Source: Bacteroidaceae bacterium
Lineage (GTDB): Bacteria; Bacteroidota; Bacteroidia; Bacteroidales; Bacteroidaceae
Length of the DNA stretch: 62,050 nt
Reading direction: 5' to 3'
Assembly (NCBI GenBank): GCA_024699495.1
Contig: JAILPK010000060.1
Location: 1-62,050, forward strand
The position numbers and the translations under genes are program-made. The notes under the pieces are model-generated. The model did no database searches. It worked only from the letters and a program-made list of their open reading frames with translations, and was not told where the DNA came from. Shown here piece by piece: positions 8,698 to 17,408 of the stretch. How positions within the stretch are numbered: position 1 is the first letter of the stretch; each line of letters begins with the position of its first letter.

Positions 8698-10566
8698 ATG
8701 AAGAAACTGCTACTGATGTTTACTCTGGCGTATGTTGCCATTGGAGCAAAGGCTATTACCGTTACCGACACTATCTTCAACCGCACACAGCACGAGACAT
8801 TTGCTTTCGGAGCCGATGTCAGTTTTGTCCCGTCGATGGAAGGATGGGGCACAAAATGGCAAGATAAAAACGGCAAACAAAATGATATCCTGCAAATTCT
8901 GAAGGAGCAGGGCATCAACAGCATACGTCTGCGTGTCTGGACCGTAAGCAGCGGTTCGAGCAGCAAACAGGAAGTGGTAAATATGTGCACGCGGGCCAAA
9001 GCCAAGGGTATGAATGTGATGATTGATTTCCACTATAGCGACACATGGGCAGATCCGGGCAGCCAGACCATCCCCGCAGCATGGACAGACCACAGCGTGG
9101 ATGCTCTGGCAAAGAACATCTACGACCACACATTCGATGTGCTCTCAGCCATAAAGAGAGCGGGCGTAGTGCCCAAGTGGGTGCAAGTGGGCAACGAGAC
9201 TAAGCGCGGCATGCTCTATCCCGTGGGGCAGACCAATAAGGGAGGTGCTGAGGCCTTTGCCAGATTCGTTCTCAGCGGATACAATGCAGTCAAGGCTGTT
9301 GACTCCACAATGCAGGTTATTGTTCATCTGCCCGACGGTCATGACAACTCGCTCTACCGCAGTATATTCGACGGCTTGAAAAAAAACGGCGCCAAATGGG
9401 ATATAATAGGCCTCTCTGCCTACCCGAGATGGTCTCATCTCGACGGCCCGACAATGATTACCCGCGTGATGGCGAACATCAATGATCTGAAGAACCGCTA
9501 CGGAAAGCCATGCATGGTGGTAGAGACAGGCCACTATCCCAGCGAGGCTGTTGCCGGGAACCAGTATCTCGTGGGGGTTATGGACGAGATGATCAAGAAC
9601 GGAGATCTGGGCTGTTTCTATTGGGAGCCGGAGTCGATGGGAGGCTACGATATGGGAGCGTGGAACGAGAGTACAAAGCGACCGACAGTGATGATGGACG
9701 CCTTCCTCGGAGTGAAGCATACAGAGGTCAGCTGGCTGATGAAAGCCAGGCTGCAATCGCCTGCATCCGACCAAACGCTGGAGGCTGGCAATATAGAGCT
9801 GAAGACACGCGTACAGCACCAGCGAAGGGGACGCATACGCTCAGTGGATTTCTATTTTGACAAGCAGAAAGCAGGAACATACGAAGTAGAGAATATAGCA
9901 AAGGTGGGAACTCTGATCACCGTGCCCTACGAAGTGGAGGCAAACGAAATCGGCATCCACTCAGCCTGGGCAAAAGCCACAGACAACTACGGCAACACCC
10001 AGACTACAGACACCGTCACCTTCTTCATCGGAGAGTCAGCTTTGCTGGACAACAGGACAGAAGAGAGCATCAACCAGAAAGGCGGCACCATGAACTGGGA
10101 CATCAATCTGAACGCCGCTGGCCGCTACCGTCTGGTATTCAAATACACTTGTCCGGGCATACGTGGCACAGAAATCAGACTCGGCTGCGACAGCATCGGC
10201 CGCACATATTTCTACAAGGGGACAGACTCTTATCATAAATATGACATCGAAGTTACAAAAACCGGCTTACAGAGTCTGCAGCTTACGGCGACCAACACAT
10301 CCGGAATGCCTGACATCTCTCTGCTGAGGATATTCCCGCTCGATGGTCAATCAATCCCGACGCAGTACGATGACACAGGCATCACACTACCAGGCAGCAG
10401 CGGCAGCGGGCGAGTATTTGTTTACAGCCTGACGGGGCAGTTGCTCTACACCGCTTCCGAGTCTGCGTTAGGCATATCGCTGGGCAACAAATCATCGGCT
10501 GTGGTGTTTTTGCCGAAGAGCATGGGCGGCACGCCGAACATTGTGCGGAAGCAGCGACTGAAATAA
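8698..10566 (+). CDS. GH53 endo-beta-1,4-galactanase, multidomain
   Basis: Secreted arabinogalactan endo-1,4-beta-galactanase that would cut the galactan side chains of pectin. Signal peptide at 1-19; GH53 barrel about 35-345 with acid/base Glu167 (VQVGNE) and nucleophile Glu276 (VVETGHY). It continues, unlike the second copy, with an Ig-like segment (about 350-450), a carbohydrate-binding-like beta-sandwich (about 455-550) and a short C-terminal tail (VYSLTGQLL). The 622 residues make it much longer than a catalytic-only GH53. The last 40 codons lie opposite the end of the convergent regulator gene. Confidence 0.92.
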   Translation: MKKLLLMFTLAYVAIGAKAITVTDTIFNRTQHETFAFGADVSFVPSMEGWGTKWQDKNGKQNDILQILKEQGINSIRLRVWTVSSGSSSKQEVVNMCTRAKAKGMNVMIDFHYSDTWADPGSQTIPAAWTDHSVDALAKNIYDHTFDVLSAIKRAGVVPKWVQVGNETKRGMLYPVGQTNKGGAEAFARFVLSGYNAVKAVDSTMQVIVHLPDGHDNSLYRSIFDGLKKNGAKWDIIGLSAYPRWSHLDGPTMITRVMANINDLKNRYGKPCMVVETGHYPSEAVAGNQYLVGVMDEMIKNGDLGCFYWEPESMGGYDMGAWNESTKRPTVMMDAFLGVKHTEVSWLMKARLQSPASDQTLEAGNIELKTRVQHQRRGRIRSVDFYFDKQKAGTYEVENIAKVGTLITVPYEVEANEIGIHSAWAKATDNYGNTQTTDTVTFFIGESALLDNRTEESINQKGGTMNWDINLNAAGRYRLVFKYTCPGIRGTEIRLGCDSIGRTYFYKGTDSYHKYDIEVTKTGLQSLQLTATNTSGMPDISLLRIFPLDGQSIPTQYDDTGITLPGSSGSGRVFVYSLTGQLLYTASESALGISLGNKSSAVVFLPKSMGGTPNIVRKQRLK

Positions 10567-12407
10567 CTTACTGAGGAGAAGCCGGTGGCATAGCTCACTT
10601 CTGTCACTGTCATGCGCCCTTGGCTCAGCAGCGCTGCAGCGCGTCGCAGACGGATAGTGCGCACAAACTGGGTGGGCTTCTGCCCCGTGGCCGACTGAAT
10701 CTTGCGATACAAAGTCATGCGACTCATACACATATCGCTGGCCAGCTGTTCCACATTATAGCTGTCGTCATCTATATGTTGCTCCACGGCTTCTATCGCC
10801 TCACGCAGCCATGGCGTCTCCCCCTGACCGCCCATCAGCAAAAGCAGAGCGGCTGATGTATGAGACCCGGACTCCTCGTCCTCTTTCTGACTCTGCCCAC
10901 AACCGGTTGTGCTCTCTTGTGGCAGCACATCGGGCGAGAGAGCCTTCATGGCAGCGAGGAAGCGCTTCCGCTGGCGCTGCAGGAAGAGAACGATGACGAG
11001 GAGCACAATCAGCACGGCGGACAAAGTGCCGAGCATCCACCATACCCATCGCGGCATCCGAACTACAATCTCTTCCTCCGGCTGGCTCCAACGCTCTCCA
11101 GGGCGTGTCTCCTGTAGTTCTATGCGATAGACACCGCTGTCCTCGATATTCTGCTGCCTAAGTGTGTTATGCGCAGGGTCGAATATCCGGACATAGCCGT
11201 CGCTGACTATGAGCAGACGGCCCAAGCTATCAGTCTCCAGCGCGACAACAGGGTCTCCATACTCGTTAGAGGCATATCTGTTATCTGTCAGTTGTCCGTC
11301 GGCATAGCTCATCAGCGTGCCAAAGATGGTAGCAAGCCACAGGGTGCCGTCACCGCTGAATGTCATAGCTGACACATCCTTAGTATCAGAAAGAATAACC
11401 TCTTCACTGCCGCCGATCACTCTGCGTATGTCTCTGCCCGTGCTGAACCAGAGCTCAGAGTCTGCTCCGCATCGACCTGTGTTCGGCCGTTCTGCAATCG
11501 CCGTGGGCCGTTCGGAGAGATGTCGGGCAGCACGAATGGAGTCGGCAGCGAAGCGCGTAATCCCGTGCCCGCCGGACCATGGCTGCTGGTCCTCTTCCAC
11601 TATTACGTAACAATTCCCACGCCCGTCTGCTACCAGTTGGCGGCCCTGCAGATCCCGAGTGACTCTGCTCATACAAAAACTGTCGCGCGGCTCGGTCAGT
11701 TCTGCCATCCCGCTATCCGGATGATATTTCACTACTCCGCGCCCGAAAGTGCCGACCAGCAGGATGTCGCTATCCTCAGAATCATCGCTTATGGATGTAG
11801 GCACCGCCCCCACAGGCCATGGCGCGGGCATCAGTCTGCCGCCGCTGAACCGAAGCAGACCGCCCTCCCATTCTGCACACCATATTCTACCTTTCTTATC
11901 TTCGTGCAAGCGAAAGATATATTTATCCCCTCCGGGATAAGTGTGCAACAGATTCCCGGCTGCCGAATACTCAAAAATCTTTTTGTTTGCCGTAAGCCAC
12001 CAGTGTCCGTCCCTGCTGACGATGATGTCATCTACTCGCTTGTCATCCACTTCCGTCAGATGTCTGATGCTGTAATCATGCTTGTCCAGAACGTACGCTC
12101 CATGGAAAGTGCCTATTATGATATATCGGCCGGAGGCTTCAGCAACACATGCCACATCGTTGCTGCCCAGCAGTTTCGGATGGTCCGCGCTGCTGCGGAA
12201 AACAGTCACCTTTCGTCCATCGTCCCGACAGAGGCCTCCGCCCTCGGTTGCATACCAAAGGAAGCCCTCGGAATCCTGAATCACCTGCATCACTTGCCCG
12301 GAAGACAACTGCTCCAAGCGCGGAAGCGCGAGAATATGCTTCTGCTCCGATAAACAAACAAGAGGAATTATGACGGATAACAAAAAGGGAAATATGCGAG
12401 GATTCAT
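10446..12407 (-). CDS. Membrane-anchored beta-propeller/AraC regulator (kinase-less HTCS-like)
   Basis: A 653-residue sensor-regulator. After an N-terminal hydrophobic anchor or signal (about 1-22) come Reg_prop-like propeller blades (FLWYATEGGGL, GHWWLTANKKIFEY, GRIWCAEWEGGLLRF, LWLATIFGTL) to about 440, one membrane segment (WWMLGTLSAVLIVLLVIVLF, about 457-480), a short linker and an AraC helix-turn-helix domain (about 535-630). Canonical hybrid two-component regulators of the group also have Y_Y_Y, histidine kinase and receiver domains and are about twice as long; none is seen here. The ATG at 12407 is preferred over a TTG at 12434, because the latter lies in the -7 box. It sits between two GH53 genes and probably senses galactan fragments. 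Confidence 0.88.
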   Translation of the reverse strand: MNPRIFPFLLSVIIPLVCLSEQKHILALPRLEQLSSGQVMQVIQDSEGFLWYATEGGGLCRDDGRKVTVFRSSADHPKLLGSNDVACVAEASGRYIIIGTFHGAYVLDKHDYSIRHLTEVDDKRVDDIIVSRDGHWWLTANKKIFEYSAAGNLLHTYPGGDKYIFRLHEDKKGRIWCAEWEGGLLRFSGGRLMPAPWPVGAVPTSISDDSEDSDILLVGTFGRGVVKYHPDSGMAELTEPRDSFCMSRVTRDLQGRQLVADGRGNCYVIVEEDQQPWSGGHGITRFAADSIRAARHLSERPTAIAERPNTGRCGADSELWFSTGRDIRRVIGGSEEVILSDTKDVSAMTFSGDGTLWLATIFGTLMSYADGQLTDNRYASNEYGDPVVALETDSLGRLLIVSDGYVRIFDPAHNTLRQQNIEDSGVYRIELQETRPGERWSQPEEEIVVRMPRWVWWMLGTLSAVLIVLLVIVLFLQRQRKRFLAAMKALSPDVLPQESTTGCGQSQKEDEESGSHTSAALLLLMGGQGETPWLREAIEAVEQHIDDDSYNVEQLASDMCMSRMTLYRKIQSATGQKPTQFVRTIRLRRAAALLSQGRMTVTEVSYATGFSSVSYFSRCFRTMFGVPPMLFGKNTTADDLLPSDMPNADSEAV

Positions 12408-12431
12408 CAGAGGCAATGGATAAAAACGCCG

Positions 12432-12463
12432 CAAATATATAAAGAAGGTTGTAGAAAGACAAA
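12432..12463 (-). promoter_or_regulatory. Promoter of the AraC-type regulator
   Basis: On the minus strand TTTG (12460-12463), a 20-base spacer and TATATTTG (12432-12439) match the Bacteroidota consensus fully. Transcription would begin near 12425, so the leader before the ATG at 12407 is only about 18 bases. Confidence 0.8.
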
Positions 12464-12508
12464 TAAATATGTTCTTTTCCGTAAATAAGATGTTTGAACT
12501 ATAGCAAA

Positions 12509-12534
12509 GTTACATAATTTCATCTATTCGTTAC
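12509..12534 (+). promoter_or_regulatory. Putative operator upstream of the second GH53 gene
   Basis: Second copy of the 26-base element (GTTACAT ... ATTTCATC ... GTTAC) also found at 8598-8623. It ends 32 bases before the -7 box of the second GH53 gene and lies in the divergent space between that gene and the regulator gene. Confidence 0.65.
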
Positions 12535-12566
12535 ATCTTTGAAACCGTAGTTTTGCAATTTTTATT

Positions 12567-12574
12567 TAACTTTG
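12567..12574 (+). promoter_or_regulatory. -7 box of the second GH53 gene
   Basis: TAACTTTG fits TAnnTTTG; no TTTG stands at the usual -33 distance. Transcription from about 12581 supports the ATG at 12599 rather than a TTG at 12572. Confidence 0.65.
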
Positions 12575-12598
12575 TGCCGGCTTTTTATTCAAAACACT

Positions 12599-13699
12599 AT
12601 GAAACGTTTGATTTTTTTATTCGCAGCATGCCTGATGACTACGGCTGTTATTGCACAAAGAGAGAAAAGCAAAGATTTCGTCAAGGGCGCAGATGTCGGT
12701 TTTTTGCCTGGTCAGGAGCGGAGAGGACAGAAATTTCACGATCGCAACGGGAACGAGCGCGAATGTATTGAACTACTGAAAAACGACTATCAGATGTCTG
12801 CCATCAGAATGCGTGTGTGGGTTAATCCGCGAGGCGGCGATTGTGACAAATACGCTCTGCTGGCCATGGCCAAACGGGTGAAGGCGCTTGGCATGGATCT
12901 GATGGTAGATTTCCACTACAGCGATTCGTGGGCAGATCCTGCCAAACAGCCGATTCCGAAAGCATGGCTCGGACACTCATACGAGGAGATGAAGCAGGAT
13001 TTGCAAAAACACACTATCGAAGTGCTATCGCTGCTCAAGGAAAACGGCATAAAACCGAGATGGGTACAAGTGGGCAACGAAACAGCCAACGGCATGCTGT
13101 GGAGCGTGAAGACAAATGAACGCGGATGGGAGGTGAAAGATTCACTCGGCCACACAATAATCACCCACAGCATGGGGCATATCAAGACCGAGCCGCAACA
13201 ATATGCCGGTTTCATACGTGCAGGATATGATGCTGTAAAAGAGGTTTTTCCAGATGCCATAGTCATTATTCATCTGGATCGCGGGCATCGACAGAGCCTC
13301 TATGACTATAATCTGGATATAGTAAAGAAATATGGAGGCAAATGGGATATGATAGGAATGTCGCTATACCCATATTGGGCTATGGAGGGCCATCCCGAAC
13401 TGAACGCAGACGACATCATCACTGACTGCATGGCAAACATTCGCCACGTAAGCGAAAAATACAAGTGCGATGTGATGATTGTGGAAACCGGATTTGAGGT
13501 TAACGAGCGCAAGCCGGAAATTATGCAGGAGGGACGCAGACAACTCACCCGCGTCATCCACGAAGCTCAGACTCAGACCAACGGCCGCTGCCGTGGTGTC
13601 TTCTATTGGGAGCCGCAATGTATGCCTGGCGGATACAAACTGGGGGCTTTCGACAGCAATGGCGCTCCGACTGCCATCATGGAGGGATTTGTGGAATGA
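12599..13699 (+). CDS. GH53 endo-beta-1,4-galactanase, single domain
   Basis: A 366-residue secreted galactanase: signal peptide 1-20 (MKRLIFLFAACLMTTAVIAQ), then one GH53 barrel with acid/base Glu161 (VQVGNE) and nucleophile Glu296 (MIVETGFE). It shares the order of motifs with the gene at 8698 (GADVGF, RVWVNP, VDFHYSDSWADP) but has no accessory domains and ends right after the barrel. Such a pair may divide the work between bound polymer and released oligosaccharides; that is inference. It is divergent from the regulator gene and has the shared upstream element. Confidence 0.93.
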   Translation: MKRLIFLFAACLMTTAVIAQREKSKDFVKGADVGFLPGQERRGQKFHDRNGNERECIELLKNDYQMSAIRMRVWVNPRGGDCDKYALLAMAKRVKALGMDLMVDFHYSDSWADPAKQPIPKAWLGHSYEEMKQDLQKHTIEVLSLLKENGIKPRWVQVGNETANGMLWSVKTNERGWEVKDSLGHTIITHSMGHIKTEPQQYAGFIRAGYDAVKEVFPDAIVIIHLDRGHRQSLYDYNLDIVKKYGGKWDMIGMSLYPYWAMEGHPELNADDIITDCMANIRHVSEKYKCDVMIVETGFEVNERKPEIMQEGRRQLTRVIHEAQTQTNGRCRGVFYWEPQCMPGGYKLGAFDSNGAPTAIMEGFVE

Positions 13700-14006
13700 A
13701 AGAAGAAGGGAATGGAAAGGATTTGAAAGGAAGTTAAAGAGAAGTAAAAGGACGATACATCTAGAGAGACAAAATTCTATCAAGCAGCAAAACATTCGTC
13801 CCTATAACTTCGGAGTAAGCGAAGCAAGCGATAACTTCCCTTCAACTTTCCTCTGCTGAGACTTCTGACCAAGAATACATTAAATATATAATATTGCAAC
13901 AAAAATAACAAAATAGTGAAATATAAGAGTCTGTCTCTTTAAACTTTTTCACAATTACGCTGTCTAAACTTAAAATTTTACTAACAGTCTTATAAACTTA
14001 TCTGCA
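13700..14006. other. Intergenic region without a recognised gene
   Basis: About 307 bases, purine-rich just after the GH53 stop and A/T-rich before the next gene. A small hairpin CTTCG-GAGTAAG-CGAAG lies near 13808; the 21-base stretch from 13809 is closely similar to 26408-26429 downstream of the M60 gene. No consensus -7 box was found. Confidence 0.5.
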
Positions 14007-15434
14007 ATGAAAACAACGCTGCTATCCATCTTAATGCTGGTTATTTCGTCAATTGCCGAAGCACAAGTATTCGACAGCTCTACCAAGGCTACTGCCGCTC
14101 AAACTAAATACGGGCAGGTAGCAGGCTACATAGAGAATGATGTTTATACTTATAAGGGCATTCCGTATGCAAAAGCAGAACGCTTTATGCCAGCCAAAGA
14201 GCCGGATGCATGGCAAGGTGTGCGTTCTTCCCGTCATTGGGGGCCTGTATGTCCGCAAGCTAAGAATAACGGCTGGAGGAGCGACGGAAACGCTTTCTTC
14301 TATCAGTGGAATGACGGTTGGCAAAGCGAGGATTGCCTACGTCTGAATATCTGGACAAAAGGCATCGCTGACGGCAAACGCAGACCAGTATTATTCTGGC
14401 TTCACGGCGGCGGATACACTTCAGGCAACGGACAGGAACATCCGGGATATGACGGCAGGAATCTGGCAGACAAGGGGGATGTGGTCGTTGTTACCATAAA
14501 CCACAGACTGAATGTTCTCGGTTTTCTTGACCTCTCCGCTTTCGGAGACAAATACAAAGAGTCAGCCAACGTGGGGATGACTGACATCGTGGCCGCTCTG
14601 AAATGGGTAAAAGAGAATATTGCCTACTTCGGGGGAGACCCTGACTGCGTAACAATATTCGGCCAGTCGGGCGGCGGCGGCAAGGTCTCTACACTGCTAT
14701 GCATGCCCAGCGCCCAGGGGCTGTTCCACCGCGCTATGATTATGAGCGGTTCGTTTCTCGGCAGCACCCCGCAGTCGGAAGCCCGCGAGGTGGGCGAGCT
14801 GACCGCCTGGTATCTGGGCCTTACTACACAGACCATAGATAGCATACAGCATGTTTCTTACGATAAACTACTCGAAGCTTCCAACAAAGCCTTCCGCGAA
14901 ATCAGCCAGAGAAACAGGAACAAGAAGATAGGACACGGGATACGCCTCGGATGGGGGCCGGTCAACGACGGCGATATCATGCCTGGAATTTTTGAGAACG
15001 GCAGCGAGCGCAAAAGCAAAAACATACCTCTGCTCATCGGCTCCACTCTTAACGAGTTCTCTACTCCGAAGACCGACGCCATGGTCCGGCCGGCAGTGAT
15101 TCAGCAGGCTTCAATACGATGCCAGGAAGGAGACGCACCTGTATATGTATATCTATCTGCATACCAGACTCCTACACTCGACGGACACAACCACGCATGC
15201 CACAACTCCGATATCCCCTTCTTCTTCAACAACGTGCTGAAAAGCGCTCAGATGACTGGAGCCACCAAGGAGGGTATCGCTCTCGGAGAGAAGATGAGCA
15301 GCGCTCTTATCAACTTTGCACGAACGGGAAATCCCAATGCCAAGGGCTTGCCGAAATGGCCGGTTTTCACCCCCGAGACAGAGGCCACCATGCGCTTTGA
15401 CGCTCCCAAATGCGAAGTGATTTATAAAAAATAA
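14007..15434 (+). CDS. Secreted type-B carboxylesterase
   Basis: Alpha/beta-hydrolase of the COesterase family, 475 residues. Signal peptide 1-20 (ending AEAQ). The oxyanion-hole strand reads LFWLHGGGYTSGNG, the nucleophile elbow is GQSGGGGK with Ser221, an acidic residue stands in GSTLNEF, and the His candidate is in CHNSDIPFFF. Within a pectin side-chain block it could remove acetyl or feruloyl esters, but the family has broad substrates. It is somewhat shorter than its relative at 27669 (520 residues); the region between the acidic residue and the His is the shorter part. Confidence 0.87.
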   Translation: MKTTLLSILMLVISSIAEAQVFDSSTKATAAQTKYGQVAGYIENDVYTYKGIPYAKAERFMPAKEPDAWQGVRSSRHWGPVCPQAKNNGWRSDGNAFFYQWNDGWQSEDCLRLNIWTKGIADGKRRPVLFWLHGGGYTSGNGQEHPGYDGRNLADKGDVVVVTINHRLNVLGFLDLSAFGDKYKESANVGMTDIVAALKWVKENIAYFGGDPDCVTIFGQSGGGGKVSTLLCMPSAQGLFHRAMIMSGSFLGSTPQSEAREVGELTAWYLGLTTQTIDSIQHVSYDKLLEASNKAFREISQRNRNKKIGHGIRLGWGPVNDGDIMPGIFENGSERKSKNIPLLIGSTLNEFSTPKTDAMVRPAVIQQASIRCQEGDAPVYVYLSAYQTPTLDGHNHACHNSDIPFFFNNVLKSAQMTGATKEGIALGEKMSSALINFARTGNPNAKGLPKWPVFTPETEATMRFDAPKCEVIYKK

Positions 15435-15442
15435 GGTATAAG

Positions 15443-15529
15443 AAGAATGCTGAAGTCTGCACAGTCACCCTGACAGCTGAAGCCAATGGACTTCAACGAG
15501 CAGAAATCACTTTCAAGGCATTAGAATAA
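15443..15529 (+). pseudogene. Remnant of a glycoside hydrolase C-terminus (GH2-like)
   Basis: Codons 15449-15526 read AEVCTVTLTAEANGLQRAE followed by ITFKALE and a stop at 15527-15529. This resembles the final beta-sandwich strand of Bacteroidota GH2 beta-galactosidases (VTLTAEADGL... type). No start codon or upstream domain precedes it; the frame meets the end of the carboxylesterase gene. The reading as a GH2 stub rests on motif resemblance only. Confidence 0.4.
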
Positions 15530-15560
15530 CAATCTAAAGGCAATATTTAATTCACTGATT

Positions 15561-17255
15561 ATGAAAAAGCTATTCTTGCTAACATGCGGCATCCTGTTGA
15601 CAGCTGCATCTGTTGCACAGACGTCACAACGTCAAATCACTGTAACAGAGAACATCGCTTATCGCACAGACGTAGGACCGAGCACGGTGCTCGACCTGGC
15701 ACAACCCACATTCGGGCCTCAGCAAAACCGCCCCGCAATTCTGATTATTCATGGCGGAGGATGGAGCGCAGGATCGAAAAACGACATGGTCTATCGCACG
15801 CTGATGATAGACTACGCCATGAAGGGTTATGTAGTTGCAAACATGAATTACAGACTGATTCAAGAGGCGGAGCCGCCTGCTTGCATCGAGGACGTTCGCT
15901 GTGCCATCAGATGGATGAAAGCTCATGCGCAGGAGATTGGCATCGACCCCAACAGAATAGGAACCTATGGCCACTCGGCAGGAGGACATCTCTCTCTGAT
16001 GGCCGGCGTGGCTGCAGACAGCAAGGCTTTTGCCGACGGGAGTGACCCTTGGAAACAATTCGATTGTTCTGTGGCCTGTGCTGCAGGCGGGGCTCCTCCG
16101 ACAGAACTGGGCCGCCCGGGAATCCCATGGGGCGACCGCAAGGAAAACTGGCCCATCGGTTACATAGGCAAGAACAAGACTCCGTTTCTCGTGCTTCAAG
16201 GCGGGGAAGACCCAGTGGTCAAACCGAACCTCACTGAGGATTGGGTGGTGAAAATGCAGCGCGCAGGCTCGGCTGTGGATTATGTAAAAGTGCACGGACA
16301 GCACGGCGTGGCATTCGACCAGCAGCTGGAATTCACCCGCCCCGCAATGGACGCTTTCTTTGCGCGTCATCTGGGAATGGACGACCCGACTGTCTCATTT
16401 GAACAGATGAAAGTGGTAGAGTTCGGAGGAAGCGGACGCAATAAAGCCGTGGCCGTGCGTGAACGCTCGTTGTCGGATTTCGTAGTCTATCGCCCGATGA
16501 ATATGGCGGCTGCCACTACTCAGAGAGGGCGTGGGATGTTTGCTTCAGGAGCGGCCCAGAGCGTGAAGCTCCCAATAGTGATATTCTGCAACGGAGGATG
16601 CATGGACACGAGCATCGGCTATGAAAATATGCTCAGCGATGTGGCCTCATACGGGTATGTAGTGGTTGCCATAGGCGAGTTGCAGATGGCAGCTCACCAC
16701 GAGAAAGACAAGCATACGCCATCATCTATGGTGCAGAAGGCTCTCGACTGGGTATGCCAGCAGGCTGCCGACCCCACATCACCCTATTATAACAAGATTG
16801 ACACCGAACGCATTGCAGCTGCCGGCCATTCTTGCGGCGGAGCCCAAGTGCTGGCCAACGCCGGCGACCCGAGGCTGAAGACTTACATCATCCTGAATGC
16901 CGGCATGGGAAAGATGAAGATGGCTGACGCCGACGCCAAATCGCTGAAGAAACTGCATGCGCCTATCCTCTATCTCACAGGCGGGCCCACCGACGTGGCT
17001 TATGCCAACGCCAACATGGACTATAAGGCAATTAAGAAGGTGCCTGTTGTGATGGCAGACAACACACAGAGCGGGCACGAAGGAACATACGGGCAGCCCA
17101 ACGGAGGTGCCAACTCTCGCACGATGCGCGCATGGCTCGACTGGCAGCTGAAGGACATACAGGAGAATGAAAAGATTTTCATCGGCGGCGACCTGGCCGG
17201 ATATGAAGGCTTCACCATACAACACAAAAACTACAAGGCGAAATCGGCCAAATAA
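15561..17255 (+). CDS. Secreted protein with two alpha/beta-hydrolase (esterase) domains
   Basis: A 564-residue tandem esterase. Signal peptide 1-19 (ending SVAQ). Domain 1 (about 25-275) is of the acetyl-esterase/HSL-like type with LIIHGGGWSAGSKN and nucleophile Ser139 (GHSAGG), plus a His in GQHGVAFDQQ. Domain 2 (about 310-545) is a different hydrolase with NGGCMDTS, nucleophile Ser424 (GHSCGG) and an acid/His end (GPTDVAY, SGHEGTYGQPNGG). Both nucleophiles are intact. It probably deacylates acetylated or feruloylated pectin side chains; the ester is not known. Confidence 0.85.
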   Translation: MKKLFLLTCGILLTAASVAQTSQRQITVTENIAYRTDVGPSTVLDLAQPTFGPQQNRPAILIIHGGGWSAGSKNDMVYRTLMIDYAMKGYVVANMNYRLIQEAEPPACIEDVRCAIRWMKAHAQEIGIDPNRIGTYGHSAGGHLSLMAGVAADSKAFADGSDPWKQFDCSVACAAGGAPPTELGRPGIPWGDRKENWPIGYIGKNKTPFLVLQGGEDPVVKPNLTEDWVVKMQRAGSAVDYVKVHGQHGVAFDQQLEFTRPAMDAFFARHLGMDDPTVSFEQMKVVEFGGSGRNKAVAVRERSLSDFVVYRPMNMAAATTQRGRGMFASGAAQSVKLPIVIFCNGGCMDTSIGYENMLSDVASYGYVVVAIGELQMAAHHEKDKHTPSSMVQKALDWVCQQAADPTSPYYNKIDTERIAAAGHSCGGAQVLANAGDPRLKTYIILNAGMGKMKMADADAKSLKKLHAPILYLTGGPTDVAYANANMDYKAIKKVPVVMADNTQSGHEGTYGQPNGGANSRTMRAWLDWQLKDIQENEKIFIGGDLAGYEGFTIQHKNYKAKSAK

Positions 17256-17408
17256 AGCACGCAACTCCCCCCCGCTCCCGGACACGACTGCAATATGCGG
17301 CATACAGGAAAGCAGACCCGCACACGGTAATACCACTGGGGGCAAGATGCAGGAAGAATAACTACTGACAACCACATAATTATTATTATATATATAAGTA
17401 AAAAAAGT

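Noticed and set aside
11520..12353. 277-codon plus-strand frame opposite the regulator gene
   Set aside because: It lies within the well-supported propeller-coding region on the other strand and has no domain-like pattern.
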